Part shown: positions 1-13,042 of the stretch, in pieces | Layout: each line of letters begins with the position of its first letter | Position numbering within the stretch: position 1 is the first letter of the stretch | Assembly: GCA_905250075.1 (NCBI GenBank) | Contig: CAJNOP010000212.1 | Coordinates: 62,001 to 126,000, forward strand | Direction of reading: 5' to 3' | DNA from: Rotaria sp. Silwood1 | Lineage: Eukaryota > Rotifera > Eurotatoria > Philodinida > Philodinidae | Length of the DNA: 64,000 nucleotides | The notes under the pieces: generated by a model | The model's input: the letters and a program-made list of their open reading frames with translations, nothing else | Told to the model about the DNA's origin: nothing | Databases searched by the model: none | Translations under genes and position numbers: made by a program

Positions 1-3000
1 ATCAAATGTATTTTCAATTATTGATATTAATTTTCCATGAATTTCATCAATATGTTCTGAATAAAGTTTTGTTAATTGTTCAAATTGCTTAGCAGATGAT
101 ATTGATGAAATTGTCGATGGAGATTCAGATAAAGCCTTAAAAGAAATTATTTATTGCAATATAAATTTTATTAATTCAAAATATTTTACAAAACAAAAAT
201 AATTAACAATCTATAATTTATTTAAACTAATATTTGATAAATCAATTGATAAAAGTTTGTTTCCAATGCTGATCTTCATAAGTTCATAGAGAATATTTCA
301 CTATTTTTAATTAAATTATTATTTTTGTCTTCATTTATTTTTTAATAAACTACGAAGAAAACTTTTAAATTATGAATACACAATGAAACAAAAGATTTCA
401 AAAATACTGCTTCAATTTAACAAATGAAAATAACTATCACTACCCGATTATAACAGATACGTGACTAGTCTTTGTTTATTGGCCGATTTAACAGTAGTTT
501 TCTTAACATAGAACTTATCATTATTCATTCCTAATATGTATGTAGTTGACACACGTTGCTATTATACAATGATCCATTTCATCGATAATTTCCTTTATAT
601 TGAATATGCAATTAAACATAAACAAAATCATTTGATGCACTGATAATATCAGTTTTTTCTATGTCTATGAGTCATATTGTCCTAATTTATTCGTCTACTT
701 TTTTATTAATTTAGAAAATGAATAAAATTTATTTTCGTAAACTCTTCATGAAGATAAAGAATCTTTCAGAGAAAAAAGCATTTCTACTGAAATTTGTATT
801 TTCATTAAAATATAAACATAGATCTTACTATTATAAAACATTCTCCATGTCTTCAGAAGACGTTTTATTTAATCGGTTTATCATTGTATTTTCAAAAAGA
901 AACCGTCAGTAATTGATATGATAAACTATGAAGTGAATATTCTATAGTACTGGTTCGTTATTTATATCAATTCAAAGAAGATCGCTATGAAACCTGATCT
1001 AAAGTTATATGTCTGATCATAAAATTCTAAATTTACAATTAAATCATTTAGACAAAGAGTAAATTGAGAATTTCTTTTTAGTAAAAAACAATCTTCTGAT
1101 TTGATTAGTTAAATAAAATAAATTATAAATGAGAATATAGTTGTGTTTATTATCTAGTTCATTTTAATTTACAAAGAAATAAAATAATACCTTTAATTGA
1201 TCAAAATGGGCTTTTATTTTTGGTAAAGTTATTTTAATAAATTGTAAACATCGACATGTAATAGCAAGAATTTTTGCTGATATAGTTTTAATTTTTCCTA
1301 ATTTAACAGCCCCAGCACCTAATACTAATTGACATGTTTTAGAATTAAATAGATTCAATAATTCAATAAGACGATGTTCAACATCATTTATAGATGATGA
1401 AGCTAATAGTTGAGCACATGAACAATAATCAAGCACCAACATAAACAAATGAAGAGCACTATTTGACAAAACAAAACTTTCATTATCAATAATTAATGTT
1501 TCTGAACTATTTGGATTTATTGAAGATGATAACTTAAAAAGTTCATCAATTGAATTTTGAATTGAACGAGGAACCGGAACCTAAGAATTTTATTTATATT
1601 TAATTAAGTTTGAAAAAAAAACAAAATAATTTTTACTTGTTTCCATTGTTCATTATCTAATGTATTTGCAACACGTTGTTTTCTTTCATCATGAAAATGC
1701 GTTAAAAATTTACTTGTTTGTGATTGTAAAAATGTTTTTAATGGTCGAGATTTATATTTTTTGTCGTAACCATTTACATTGGATATAAAGTTTTCAATTA
1801 ATTTAACCATTTGTGCATACTCATCAAGTGATAAACGTTCAAAATGAACTTGACAACGTGTACATTCTTGAGTTAATACAATAGTTAGACGATCTTCTAT
1901 GGTATCATAAATATTATGTAATAATAATGTTATTGATGGAATATTGTTTAGGTGATGTTTTAAAAGTGCATCATTTATATATTGAGAAAGATTTCTAAGA
2001 CGATTAAGACCTTGTTCAGTTGACGTTAATATTAAATTAGCTGATCGAATCCATGAAGAAAATGAACCTGAATTTGAACTCATTGATGATGGAAATGTGT
2101 ATCGAGTGGTTGTAGAAGATTCTTCGTTTGATGAAGATTGTTCACTTTAATAGATGATATTCATTTAGTTTTTATCTTCGAAATTTTATCAACAATAGAA
2201 TAAATTTTTCTTTTAAATAGAATTTCTCGTCACATATAAAATTAGTTGCTAATCAGATGATCATATTCTTCATTATTTTAATAATCTATCATCCTTTAGT
2301 CTCAAATTCAGTTTGAGGAATGATTTGTGTAGTCACTTTTCTGAAACAAATATTTATTATATTATCACCATACTTCGATGTTTGCTAGAGGATACTATAG
2401 ACTATCGTAGATCGTCGAATTAGATATATATATAAGTTGAAAGAAAAAAATTTGTGACATAGGCTTTTCAAATTTATATATTTCACAAAGCAGACAACAA
2501 ATTTATACAGAAAAGTAACATCTTCAATGTCTATCAGGCAATTGAGTAACTAAGTCCAAAAATACTGTTCCTAATATTTGTTTTTAGTGACAGTTATTTA
2601 CTGTTATCGTTTGCTTCTATATTTATATCAAATATTCAAACAAAAAAAAAGAATATAAGAAATACGTAATAGTCATATAAAAAATCAAGATAAGACAAAT
2701 GTCACGTATGCATAAAATGAGTCATCACTTCTATTTGTTAATAGCTGTCGTCTTTTAAAATAGCATTATTTGTAGCGAGTTTTAACCTGCATAAGACCAG
2801 AGTTATAATACATAATAGATATTTTTTATTGTATAAGAAATATAAACGAGTTAAAAACATCAAAACTGAAGAAAATATCACAACTTCAAGCTGAATTTAA
2901 GATCAATGGACTATAATATTTGACGATTCTCTTCAAATGTAGGAATTTATTTTTATGATATCGGATAGACAAAATTTGCATTATTTAAATAATAAATAGG

Positions 3001-6000
3001 ATGTTTATGATCTTCTATAGTTGTTTCTTTTTTCTAATTGCTCCTCATTAGCTCTTTTCATATGAATTACTGTACATTGAATGTTGTTACATTTAAATCA
3101 AAAGTGAATGAATATATGAGAAATATATCAAAAACAACAGTTATTTATCGGTGATTAATAACAATTGAAAAAAAAGTGTTTCTATAATGCATATAGAATT
3201 ACTTCAAAAGCAATCATTAACTCAAAGCATTTGTAAAAAAGTTCAAGATAGTAGTATTTTAAGCTGTTTTAGTTAGTTAAAGGTTTTGAAACGTTTATTA
3301 AATTCATCTCGTTACTTATGAAAAGTTTATGAAAAAGATCTATGATTATCTATAATGTTTTGCCAATAATGAGATATATTAGAAAAAAAGATATGTTTGT
3401 GCAACATTAGTTAAACATAATTTTGTTTTGGTTTCAAACTAAATTATTTATTAGGACTTGCGAGATGATTTTTTTCTCGTTCTGTTACTATAGTTTTTTA
3501 GTGATTTATACATGTTTTGACGCGTTATAAAATTTCAACTTTTGTCTAAAATATAAAAATGTATTTATTGTGAACGAATAGAAGAATAAACAAATATCTC
3601 ATAGCAAGAAATAAACCCAAATCTAATTACTGTAAACAATCAAGACACATGATAAGTTATTATATCTTAGCAAGATTTTCATAAGCAAGAATGTTTAAAA
3701 GGTCTATGGAATCGGAAAATAATAAAATCTGTTCATGAAAGGCTCGAAGTTTTGTTTTATCCTTTTGAAATTTTCTAAATGAATTTTTGTTTTTAAAGAA
3801 AATTCTATTTGAAAATTCTCTTGAACTCTTTGTTAACTTACCTGTTATTTTTAATTGCTGTTTTATTTGATTTTTCCACAAAATTATCTTTTGGATTTGA
3901 TGATAATGCTCGTTCAATAATATCCAGCATAAATTGTTCAAATTTTGATCGAATTTCATCAATGTATTTCTCATCTTTAACACGAATTAATCCAATAAGA
4001 ATCGTTATCAATTTATCTTCTTCAATATAATCATTTGGTAATGTTAAATCTAAATAGAATCAATTAATTTATTGAAAATAATATAAAATAAAATATAAAA
4101 AACCTTGTTGCGTTAATAACTGATTAGTTAAATATTGTCCAAATTCTTGTCTCATGAGATTAACAATTAATAAATAAAATTCATTTAATTGTGCATCATA
4201 AAATCTTAAACAAATAAGATCATTTAATTGCGTTGAAATAATTTCTCGTGTTTCCTCAATTAAATCCAAAGCTGATAAATAATCACTTGTTGTTAATAAA
4301 GCTCGAACTTGCATATGAGTTTGTTTAACAACTGATAAGGATTCTAAACGTTTAAGAAGTTGTCTTTGATTTTGTCTTTGACGAAGTAAACGATAAAGAC
4401 GAAGAAGTCTTAATAATGATTGAGAATCATAATTCGATAATTCCCCACGAAGTGATGATATTGCATGACGTGTTGTATTTAAAAATGATTGAATTTCATC
4501 ATGAGAACGAACAGCATCATGAAAACAGTGAGATTTTGTTGATAATGCTCGAGTTATTAATAACTCAACTTCATCTAAATAATGTGTGTATTTATCTTGT
4601 AATAAACGTGTTGTTGAGCTTATTGAATGTTTTGGTGATGAAGAATTTGAAACACTAACACAAAAGAAATCAAACAAATTTTATTTTATTTTATCTTCAA
4701 AACCTTATTGAATTTCAAGATGATTTATTTTTCTTTTTAAATTACTTAGTTTTCAAAAGAAAAAATCATTAATTTCAAGTATTTCAAAGGTAATCAAACA
4801 TACAAACTTATAAATATTACAAATAAAAAAGAATTTATATAATATGCTCAAAAACAAATGGACATAATGAATTAAACTTGCTATTAATATTAGCATAACT
4901 AGAAATTTTTATCATTTGACAAGATGAAATTGTCAATTTACAATTAGAATTTATATTAAGGCTAATATAAAACATATAGATGTAGAAAGCTTTAATTGAA
5001 AATAAAGTTTAATTTCTAGCTATCATAGTAACTTCGTTAAAATAAATATTTTTTGGTCGTAGAAATTTTGCTCTATCTATGGGAGAAAAAAAAGATCTTT
5101 TTGCAATGTTTGATTTAAGTGCATAAGGTTTTAATCTATGTGTGTAATAGACATGCGTCGTAGATTATTAGAATAGCTATAGTATATAAGAATCTGTTAG
5201 ATCTGAATTCAGAGTGAATTTGATGAGTTTCATTTTAGTATGTATTATGGTAAATAGATGCAGAATCTATGGGAAAAAAGTAAAGTTTTGTTTGATTTTT
5301 TTCAAGTAAAGTGAAGTATTCTTCTTCAATAAAATGAATAAAGCTACGAAAAAATCAATTATATTTATTATGTGTATTAAATATTGATTTAAATTCGAGT
5401 TGAGACACGAGTCTAGGGTAGTTTCGACAGGGTATAATACCCATGAATAATATCTAGTGAATTTACATCATTATTATCGTTAAAACTTTGTTTGAAAATC
5501 AAGCCGTACGAAAATATTTTTTGTTAGTTTAGAAATAAAATATTCCGATGTTTGAAATCAATAGAAAACATAAAAATTTATTTCTTCAATATTTAATTAC
5601 ATTTTCCTAAATCGTTTTTATGTCTTCATTTTGGTTTGCATAAATACAATAGAACTTTCAATTTTATGTAAGAAATTTTTTTAGATAAATAATCATTTAT
5701 TAAAATGAATATTTTTGAAAGATGCAAAGTGAATTCTTTTACGGTAAGTATTACATTGCCATAAGACAAACAAAACAGCTTTCGTGTATAAGAGAAAATA
5801 GATTAAACTCTAGTTAATATTTAAATAAAATAATTCAAACAAACCTAAGAGTTCCATTGGTTGTTGATTTGCTGTTACTTGTTGATGATGTTGATTGTCT
5901 TCTATAATTTCCTTCAGATTTATCACTACTTGTTGATGTTGTTCTTGGTTTTTGTTGTTCAAAGTGTATTGGAGATAATGTGCGACTTACTGGAATAATT

Positions 6001-6491
6001 CCTGGAAAAACAAGATTAAATGTTGATGTATCACTTAATGTAAACTGTGATGAAAGAAACAATTGTGGAATGTTAATAACTGAATTTGTTTTTTGTGAAA
6101 CATTTGAATCATTAGATGAATGTTGTCGTAAACGTGGTCGACCATATTTTTCACTTTTACGTAGACTATTAAAATATGTTTCAAAATCATTAAGACTATA
6201 ATCACCAAGACGTGTCAATGGATCAGGCAAACGATCAATAAATGAATTACCTTTAAATTAAATGATTGTGATTTTTAATGAATTTAAATAAACAAGAGAC
6301 AAATAAAACTAACCCCATGTTTTAGTAAAAAATGTTGAAATTTCTGCACGCGTTTTTTTTGGATCATTTAAAACACAAGCTAAATTTGATTGAAAAACGG
6401 TGGGAGTCGTGGATGTTGATGTTGTTGTTGTAGGATCCCCATCTGCTAGTTTTTTTCGATTATTTAATGAAGATGCCAATAAATGGCTCAT
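1..6491 (-). CDS. VPS54: VPS54, GARP tethering complex subunit (3' end beyond window)
   Basis: Vps54 is the GARP subunit that tethers endosome-derived vesicles at the trans-Golgi network. Exons read on the minus strand: 6491-6314 (start ATG), 6250-5845, 4654-4104, 4049-3842, 2144-1637, 1580-1191 and 135-1, all with GT-AG borders and matching codon phase, giving 792 codons in the window. Family landmarks are the FFTKTWG motif ending exon 1, the LLQDKYTHYLDEVE helix and LISALDLIEETRE-like stretch of the N-terminal coil (exon 3), FHDERKQRVANTLDNEQWKQ (exon 5), and SKTCQLVLGAGAVKLGKIKT plus ITCRCLQ of the Vps54 core domain (exon 6). The 135-1 exon (EHIDEIHGKL) continues that domain. Introns of about 50-64 bases alternate with three long ones (136-1190, 2145-3841, 4655-5844) in which I see no further exon. 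The N terminus is shorter than in vertebrates, and a linker of roughly 100 residues found in other animals has no visible counterpart at the 1.7 kb intron. The start lies 168 bases downstream of the cyclin C stop on the same strand. Confidence 0.93.
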
Positions 6492-6659
6492 TGTTTAAGT
6501 AACCATGACATTTATTAAGATATAAGAGAAACAATCTAAAGTACAATATACAATGACTAATTAATATTTATTTATTCAAAATTTTCTTGTTTTTTCTTTT
6601 ATAAAAAGAAACAAAACAAAACCAATATTTGATTTTTCTATCTGAATTATTTCCATATT

Positions 6660-8841
6660 TTAATTATTATTGTTATTATTATTATTATTGGTGTTGTTGT
6701 TGTTATTATTGTTATTATTATTTTGTTGTCCAATTGTTCCTTGAATTTGTTGTTCATTTGGTTGTGATGATGGACGCGATGATTCATTAGGAATTATTTT
6801 AGGTTTTGGAATTTTCGATAAAAGATCTTTGATTTGTTTTCCATCATTTGGTGGATCAGCATCATATGTTGTCATTAATTCATAATATTTAAGTAAAAGT
6901 TTAACAACTTCATAAATTCTTTCAACATCAATTTGTGCATCAATCATATATTGTTTAAGTATTGCCATTTTATCACGATATGTTGCAGCAAGTAAAAGAC
7001 AAGCAAGTGCTATTTCATATGGTGGATATAAAAGTGGAGCATCTGTTTTTAATGAATCATTTATAATACGCCATGCTGTTTCAAATAATGGTTGATCAAT
7101 TTGAAATTCTCTTGTATACATATCTAATGAACGATATGGATGATAGATTATTAAACAACAATCCATTATTTCAAGTAAATAAAATTCACATTCAAGAATA
7201 TGTTTTATTTGATATGGATATTCTCCAGGACCGCCTACAAATAAAAGAAAATTTTACATCAACTATTTAATCATATTTCATAAAAAATTTCGCATCTCCA
7301 TTTCCTTTTGAATTAAATTAAAATAAAACTCCGGGAAAATTCGTAGACAGTTTTTATTCAACGCTATCTCATTGACTTTCAATGAATGCAATCATTTTAT
7401 TGCTTTTTCGACTTCAGTAAATCGATAAGCAATGATTGAATTTGGTAATAAACAGCAAAGAAAAGATATTCATTGACTATTCAAATGTATTTTGTTACCT
7501 AATTATTATGGTTTCTGCTCAAATCAGTTTCCTATAATAAATGCTAATATTGATCATCATTTCTTGAGAATATTAAATTCAATAGTTAACCTCATCCTGA
7601 TTATAACAATTCTTATCTATAATTTGATTGGAACATCGAATACAGCGATTACAATTTTTAAGAGCAAAAATATGATGTTTATCGTTGTGTATTGATTTGA
7701 ATTTCTCAATAAATGTGTATCCAAAACAGAATTTAATACGACGAAGTCATTTCAGAAGAAACAATCAAAGATAAGCCAATTCAAATAAATACTTCCTCTT
7801 ATGATTCTTCTTTTTCATGTTTTCGTCTTCATTATCTTCTTACTGTTTCTGTTTCGCTCTTTTCCCTATATGCCAATGAACTTTGATAAAATCAATAGAA
7901 ACACTTTAAATTCAGCCAGGTCTAGACAAAAGATCCAACGAATTTCAGCTCCTTCTCTCTTATGACTTCAATTCGCCACTGGTGTGAGTTCTAACTCTGC
8001 TTCTGTGAATGACAAAAAAGTCAACACCAAAGTATTCTTGTAGCTATAAATAAATATTTATTCGAAAAATAGAACTTAATCATTTATTTTTTCTTTTGAT
8101 ATCTTTATTGAATAATTGATTAAATCATTTGTAGATTTAGGTGTATATAACCTTGTATGTGTATACTCAACTATTTGTGCTCTATTTCAATTTCGTTTAC
8201 TCTTCAGTTTTCATTTCATCCAGAACAAACAAAAAACAGAAATCTATTCCATGTATGCAATACAAAGTAGCAAATTTAGATATAGTCAATGTACAAAGTT
8301 ACAGAATTTTTATCTTTTTTATAAAATATATTATAGAAGTTAATTTTCTCAAAATATCTGCACAAACTATGCTGAAAGTAATATACTATATAATTAATAA
8401 ATAGAAAAAAAAGATTTCTTTTTTATTTGTTTTTTAAATCTTACTTAATAAATGTGCATATTTTTTATAAGTTGTTGCAGCTGCATTACAAACTCGTTGA
8501 TGATTTAGTGTCGAAAATTCTTCAACTTTAGCAGCAAGAAATAAACAAGTTGGGCAAAGAAGCCATGGATCAATACTTTTTAATGGATATCTTGCATAAA
8601 ATCTTTTTAAATAAATAATTGCTGTTGCTATAACTTGTTGACGAACTTTGTATTGTTCACCTATATGTTGAATTATATTTGAATAAAATATAAGAATTTT
8701 TGAATAATCATCTTCTGTTGTTAACGAGGCATTATTATTTGTAGACCATGATGATATATCACGTAGGCGAAATGACATCAATTCTTGACGATCAAATAAC
8801 CATTGTTCAAATTGAGAACTTTTCCAATAAGATGCAGCCAT
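6660..8841 (-). CDS. CCNC: Cyclin C, Mediator kinase-module cyclin
   Basis: Cyclin C activates CDK8/19 in the Mediator kinase module and so tunes RNA polymerase II transcription. There are two exons, 8841-8445 and 7234-6660, joined across a 1210-base intron with phase preserved, encoding 323 residues including the tail. The start was placed at the ATG giving MAASYWKSSQFEQWLFDRQE, which lines up with the MAGNFWQSSHYLQW start of other cyclin C proteins; an ATG 36 bases upstream is also open. The first cyclin box carries RQQVIATAIIYLKRFYARY and KSIDPWLLCPTCLFLAAKVE. The second exon carries ILECEFYLLEIMDCCLIIYH and the second fold with LLYPPYEIALACLLLAA. The C terminus ends in KIPKPK, a Ser/Pro/Gln-rich segment and a polyasparagine run encoded by an AAT-type microsatellite, longer than usual for the family. 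No other gene is visible in the long intron. Confidence 0.95.
6663..6730 (-). repeat. AAT-type microsatellite encoding the polyasparagine tail of cyclin C
   Basis: Imperfect runs of TTATTG/TTATTA on the plus strand read as AAT/AAC asparagine codons on the minus strand. They make about 20 nearly uninterrupted asparagines immediately before the cyclin C stop codon. Such a tract is expected to vary in length between alleles. Confidence 0.8.
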
Positions 8842-10595
8842 TACTATCTCAAATAAAATATTCTTTCTTTTTGTCAATATGTATGTATTTATGTATCACA
8901 AACCAGAGTACAACTTCAGAAGAACGACACTCCACTTTGTGTAACATCTATAGAACAGGAAAAAAATCTATTAGCGTATACATATAACCACTACCTTATA
9001 AAAATAGAATGTGAGATATAGATGTCACATGAGAACAGTTTATATTGATGTTGCAGCAATCTCATAAGAAGGAGGTAATCCCACCAAAGCTAATTGAATC
9101 TATTAATTATGAGAATATTGAAACAATTTTATAAAATTCTATGATAAACGAAAATGAACAGAAATACAGACGAAAAACATGCTTTGGGAATACATAATCA
9201 GAAACATCTCTCAACAGTGATAATAAAAAAAGATAAGTTCTTTGACAAGAAGTCTAATGATTTCTGTTGAATGGAGAAAATTCATCAGTATTTAATTGCA
9301 AATTAAAGTAAAATACTACGAATATGAATATTAAAATGGAAAACCTTGATAATTTGCATACCAGAAAAATTCATGAGTTAACCATGACAAAGGATATTTT
9401 TATAGATACAACGATAAATTCTCATGAATGCAGACCTTACCGATCTTTAGGAAATTATGTTAAGTATACTCATTTTGTAGTCAATAATACCATCAGCTTT
9501 GCCACACCAACAAATGGCATTCTTAATCAGAATATAAAAACACTTGGATACAAGTCAAGAGAAAACAACAAAAGCAATGTAGAATACGTCAAACTATATT
9601 ACCAACTTATTTAGAGAATTTCATATTTTTTTTCAATAAAATTTTCATATGATATCTACACTTATGGGCAATAGTCTTCCTCCTCCAACATTCTTTTCTT
9701 ATGGAATTTCTTTGATATCAGTTGTATGCTACTTACAAGGATGGCTTGAGTACTTCATTTTAGTATAGTATATGATTGATAGCAATTTGCTTCAATGCAC
9801 AATATATGTCTTTCAATATAATAGAGCAACAATACAAGTGAGTTGGTTGAAAAAAATTTTCACGAATGGATTACCTCTTTTCTTTGCTGTATCTGCTAAG
9901 TGTTTTACTGGTTTGAATAATTAAACTCTTTCCATTGTGCGCTCAAAGCTCTCTCAAGAATACGGTATTGTCAATAACTACAAATGCGGATATAAAGTAA
10001 AACTAATAAAACATTCATCAACTATCGAAAAGGAGATAACCCAACCATTAAGTATTCAATCCACCAACTTACATGTAATATTGCTCGATTGTATTCAATG
10101 ACGTACATTCTTCATTGAAGGCGGCCGTAATCAATCCTAAACAATACTAAATTCGTATTGAAGACATTCTTATAACTAACATTCACTAGCAACTGATGAA
10201 GCTCGATATGAAAAAAAACGAGAGAAATAGGAGAACGGTAGACTTTGCCTACGAGTGTAAATAAAAATGATTTTTGTTTTGCAACTGTAGCGAAAATGTT
10301 AGTTTTATAGATGAATTTTCCCCATTCAACAGAAATTAATAGACCTCTTGCTAAAAAATCAATGTTTTTTATTTTTATTGTTGAAGGATTATTTCGAGTC
10401 ATATTACCGAAACATGTTTTCTCTGTATTTCGGTTCATTATTGTTCATCATAGAGGTATATCAATTTGTTTAAATATTCTCTCAATTAATAGATTCGTCT
10501 CCTTGTTCTGTATATGCTAAACAAAGGATGACATCGTTCTTCTGCGGTTGTATCAAAATCAGATTTAATACAAAAATATAAACAAAAAAAAATCA
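8842..10595. other. Intergenic stretch without recognisable genes
   Basis: This stretch lies between the cyclin C start and the deltex-like stop, both on the minus strand. It holds two open frames of about 100 codons (plus strand 9324-9614, minus strand 10112-10438). Neither has a recognisable motif, a neighbouring splice pattern or convincing codon use, so I treat both as chance frames. I see no repeats. Confidence 0.5.
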
Positions 10596-12429
10596 TTATT
10601 TATATCCTTTGTCAGCAAGTTCTTGTCGAACCCGAAATAAATAGGTCGGATCTGGATAAGCAAAACTAAAAATATTAAGAGTTTTAAAGAAAATGTGAAG
10701 ATGAACATTGTTTTTCTTACCGTTCAGGTCCACCGTGAATACTTGTTTTATGATGAATATCATTCCATGTAATAACGTTATCTTGACCACTGGTTGTTGA
10801 TCTTCCAATAGTAAATATATGTTGATCGTCAAATGCTTTTCGTAATAAACGCAATACTTCTTTTCCTTCTTCATTATTTGGTAAATAAGCGTTACGTGTT
10901 GTTCCAGAGTAGGGTTTACCAGGATTTGGATTAAGAGGACCTTGAAGACCAGCTTTAAATGTATAAACTATTTCAATAGTTGGTTGATCAGATCCATAAT
11001 TTTCATTTTCAAATCCAGGTAATGGTTTGTTTATGTATTTAACTATCATGCGACCATTAGGTGGTTGAGGACCTTAACAATGATAATAATCAATTTAACA
11101 GTTAGATCTTTATTTATTTATTTATTTATGATACCTTTACTTATACCATAGACATATCCACAACTTGGACAAGATTGTTTTCCATTAGATTGAAACCACT
11201 GATCAATACAGACTTTATGAAAAACATGACCACATACTTCAAGTTTATGATATGATGAGCCCAACTGTTCCAGACATATCATACAATCACCGATCTCTTC
11301 CTTTGTTGACGACTTAGTTTTATGCCCTTGTGACAGAACTGGACCTATTTAAAGATACAATAGAACACTTATTCTTCTGATTTCAATAAACGCAACCTAT
11401 ATAAGAATCTCTTTACTTAAAAAAAAAACAAGATTGACTCACCCATTCTACCTGTTTTTAATCGAAATATAAAATTTTTTTTTCGAATCTAACGGAAAAG
11501 AAAAACAAAACACTTCATGACTCATATCATCACAATGGTTCGAATGAAAAGGAAAAAAATAAAAAGAAAGGGATTATTTAGTGATCTCAAATATAATTCT
11601 GAAAAGGACTCACCTACGACATGTTGTTTGTTTTCAATGTCCATGATGAATGGATCAACTTTACTGAATGATGCATTACTGTTTATCAAAGACTTTTGGG
11701 CTTCTTCAAATTTCATTTCCCATATATGACATACGTAAAGAATACGTTGAGAGTTCGCCGAAAGATTACGATAAGACACATTGTTCCATGAGGGTAACTT
11801 GCGAAATTGACATAAATTACAACCTTCTGCATAGCATTGAGAACAATGTTGATGTTTTTGAGGACATTGGCGTGTTTTATCACTGGGATTCATTCCATTG
11901 CAACAGACTAAAATTGAATGTATTATAAAATTTGTCTATCAAAAATCTCAATTTTTTTCATTAAATATGGATTATTAAAATCAATCAGAATGAAAGATTT
12001 TAAACCATTTATTAATTATCATCTAGCAAAAATTTGTTCAGGCTGTTTTTCTATTCGTTGGTAAACAGTTTTTTTTGCTTGAATGTTTGGAATGATCTTC
12101 TCCTTATTAAGGATAAGATTAGATCTTCAATGAATTTTGATTTAGTATGTTTTTATGAAGAATAAAATAATATCTTCTATGCTTCAGACTTTTTTTATTT
12201 GTTCCAGCAATGGTATTGTTTTTTTCTTACCAGAACAGATTTTATTATCATGTATAAATTGTGCTCCATTTATATACCAGCACATTGGGCAATCCGATTG
12301 ACATAGTTTATCGATAATAATACATTGTTTACAAACTCTATGTGTACAAAACTTTTTTAATCCGTCACGAGATGTTTGCTGAGAACACCATGCACAAGTT
12401 GAAGCAGAGAAAGAAGCAGCTGGATACAT
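10596..12429 (-). CDS. Deltex-type E3 ubiquitin ligase with an extra N-terminal RING
   Basis: Exons on the minus strand: 12429-12231, 11907-11614, 11344-11135, 11072-10721 and 10665-10596, all GT-AG and in phase, giving 374 residues (377 if a 9-base exon at 11451-11443 is used). Residues 12-50 form a complete RING-HC pattern (C12, C15, C28, H30, C33, C36, C47, C50). A second cysteine/histidine cluster follows at about 68-99. Residues 185-227 form a RING of C3H2C3 type (C185, C188, C203, H205, H208, C211, C224, C227) ending in CPSCGYVYG. The remainder is the deltex C-terminal domain, with GPQPPNGRM, LPGFENENYG, NPGKPYSGTTRNAYLPNNEE, VITWNDIHHKTS and AYPDPTYLFRVRQELADKG, closest to the DTX3/DTX3L type. 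RING-DTC proteins transfer ubiquitin and can recognise or modify ADP-ribose, so a role in Notch trafficking or ADP-ribose-linked damage signalling is inferred. The upstream RING module is not part of standard deltex proteins. Confidence 0.9.
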
Positions 12430-12974
12430 TAAACTTATCTAAAACATTGCAATGTATTCATAAAGATATATCGAACTCAATATCCAAAAGAAAAAAAAAC
12501 CAAACAAAATATAAATTTATACAAAAATGTAAAAATTTAAATAATCTATCCCAGAGTTCATGAGAAAAGTGCAATTCAGTTATCTGCATTGATGTATTTA
12601 AAGATTCAAGATGTGTCCGTTTTGATTCTTCAACACAAAAAAAATTATTATTTGAACAGGAAACAAATTCAATGTTTAGTATGTTTTATAAACTCTCAGT
12701 AGAAATTATTTCTCATTATTCTATACAGATTATCATTAAATAAATCAAACTATCAGTATCAGAGTGTCGGTATGAGATATGGCATGCAGGATTATAGGCA
12801 ACAGGATGCAAGAAATGCCTCTACACTTCATTTGTCCAAAAGGATAAATCGAGGGAACATGGACAAAAAGCGTTCTCATAAGACAAAAAACTCTTTTTCT
12901 GCTGATGTGCACGCCAATAGCTGTTAGGAAACTACCTTAGAAAACTTCATGCTATGCTACTGGCAGTGTCATTG

Positions 12975-13042
12975 TGGATGTGGGTGTCGAGTGTGGGCGT
13001 GAGTATGAATGCTAGCATTAGGAAGGTCGACACCCACATCCT
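12975..13042. repeat. Hairpin with GGATGTGGGTGTCGA arms
   Basis: GGATGTGGGTGTCGA at 12975-12989 is exactly complementary to TCGACACCCACATCC near 13028-13042, making a 15-bp stem with a loop of about 38 bases. Similar GT-rich inverted motifs occur near 22280-22340. Confidence 0.7.

Noticed and set aside
9324..10438. Frames of 96 and 108 codons that might be genes
   Set aside because: No recognisable motif, no splice context, no codon preference and no shared features with neighbours.
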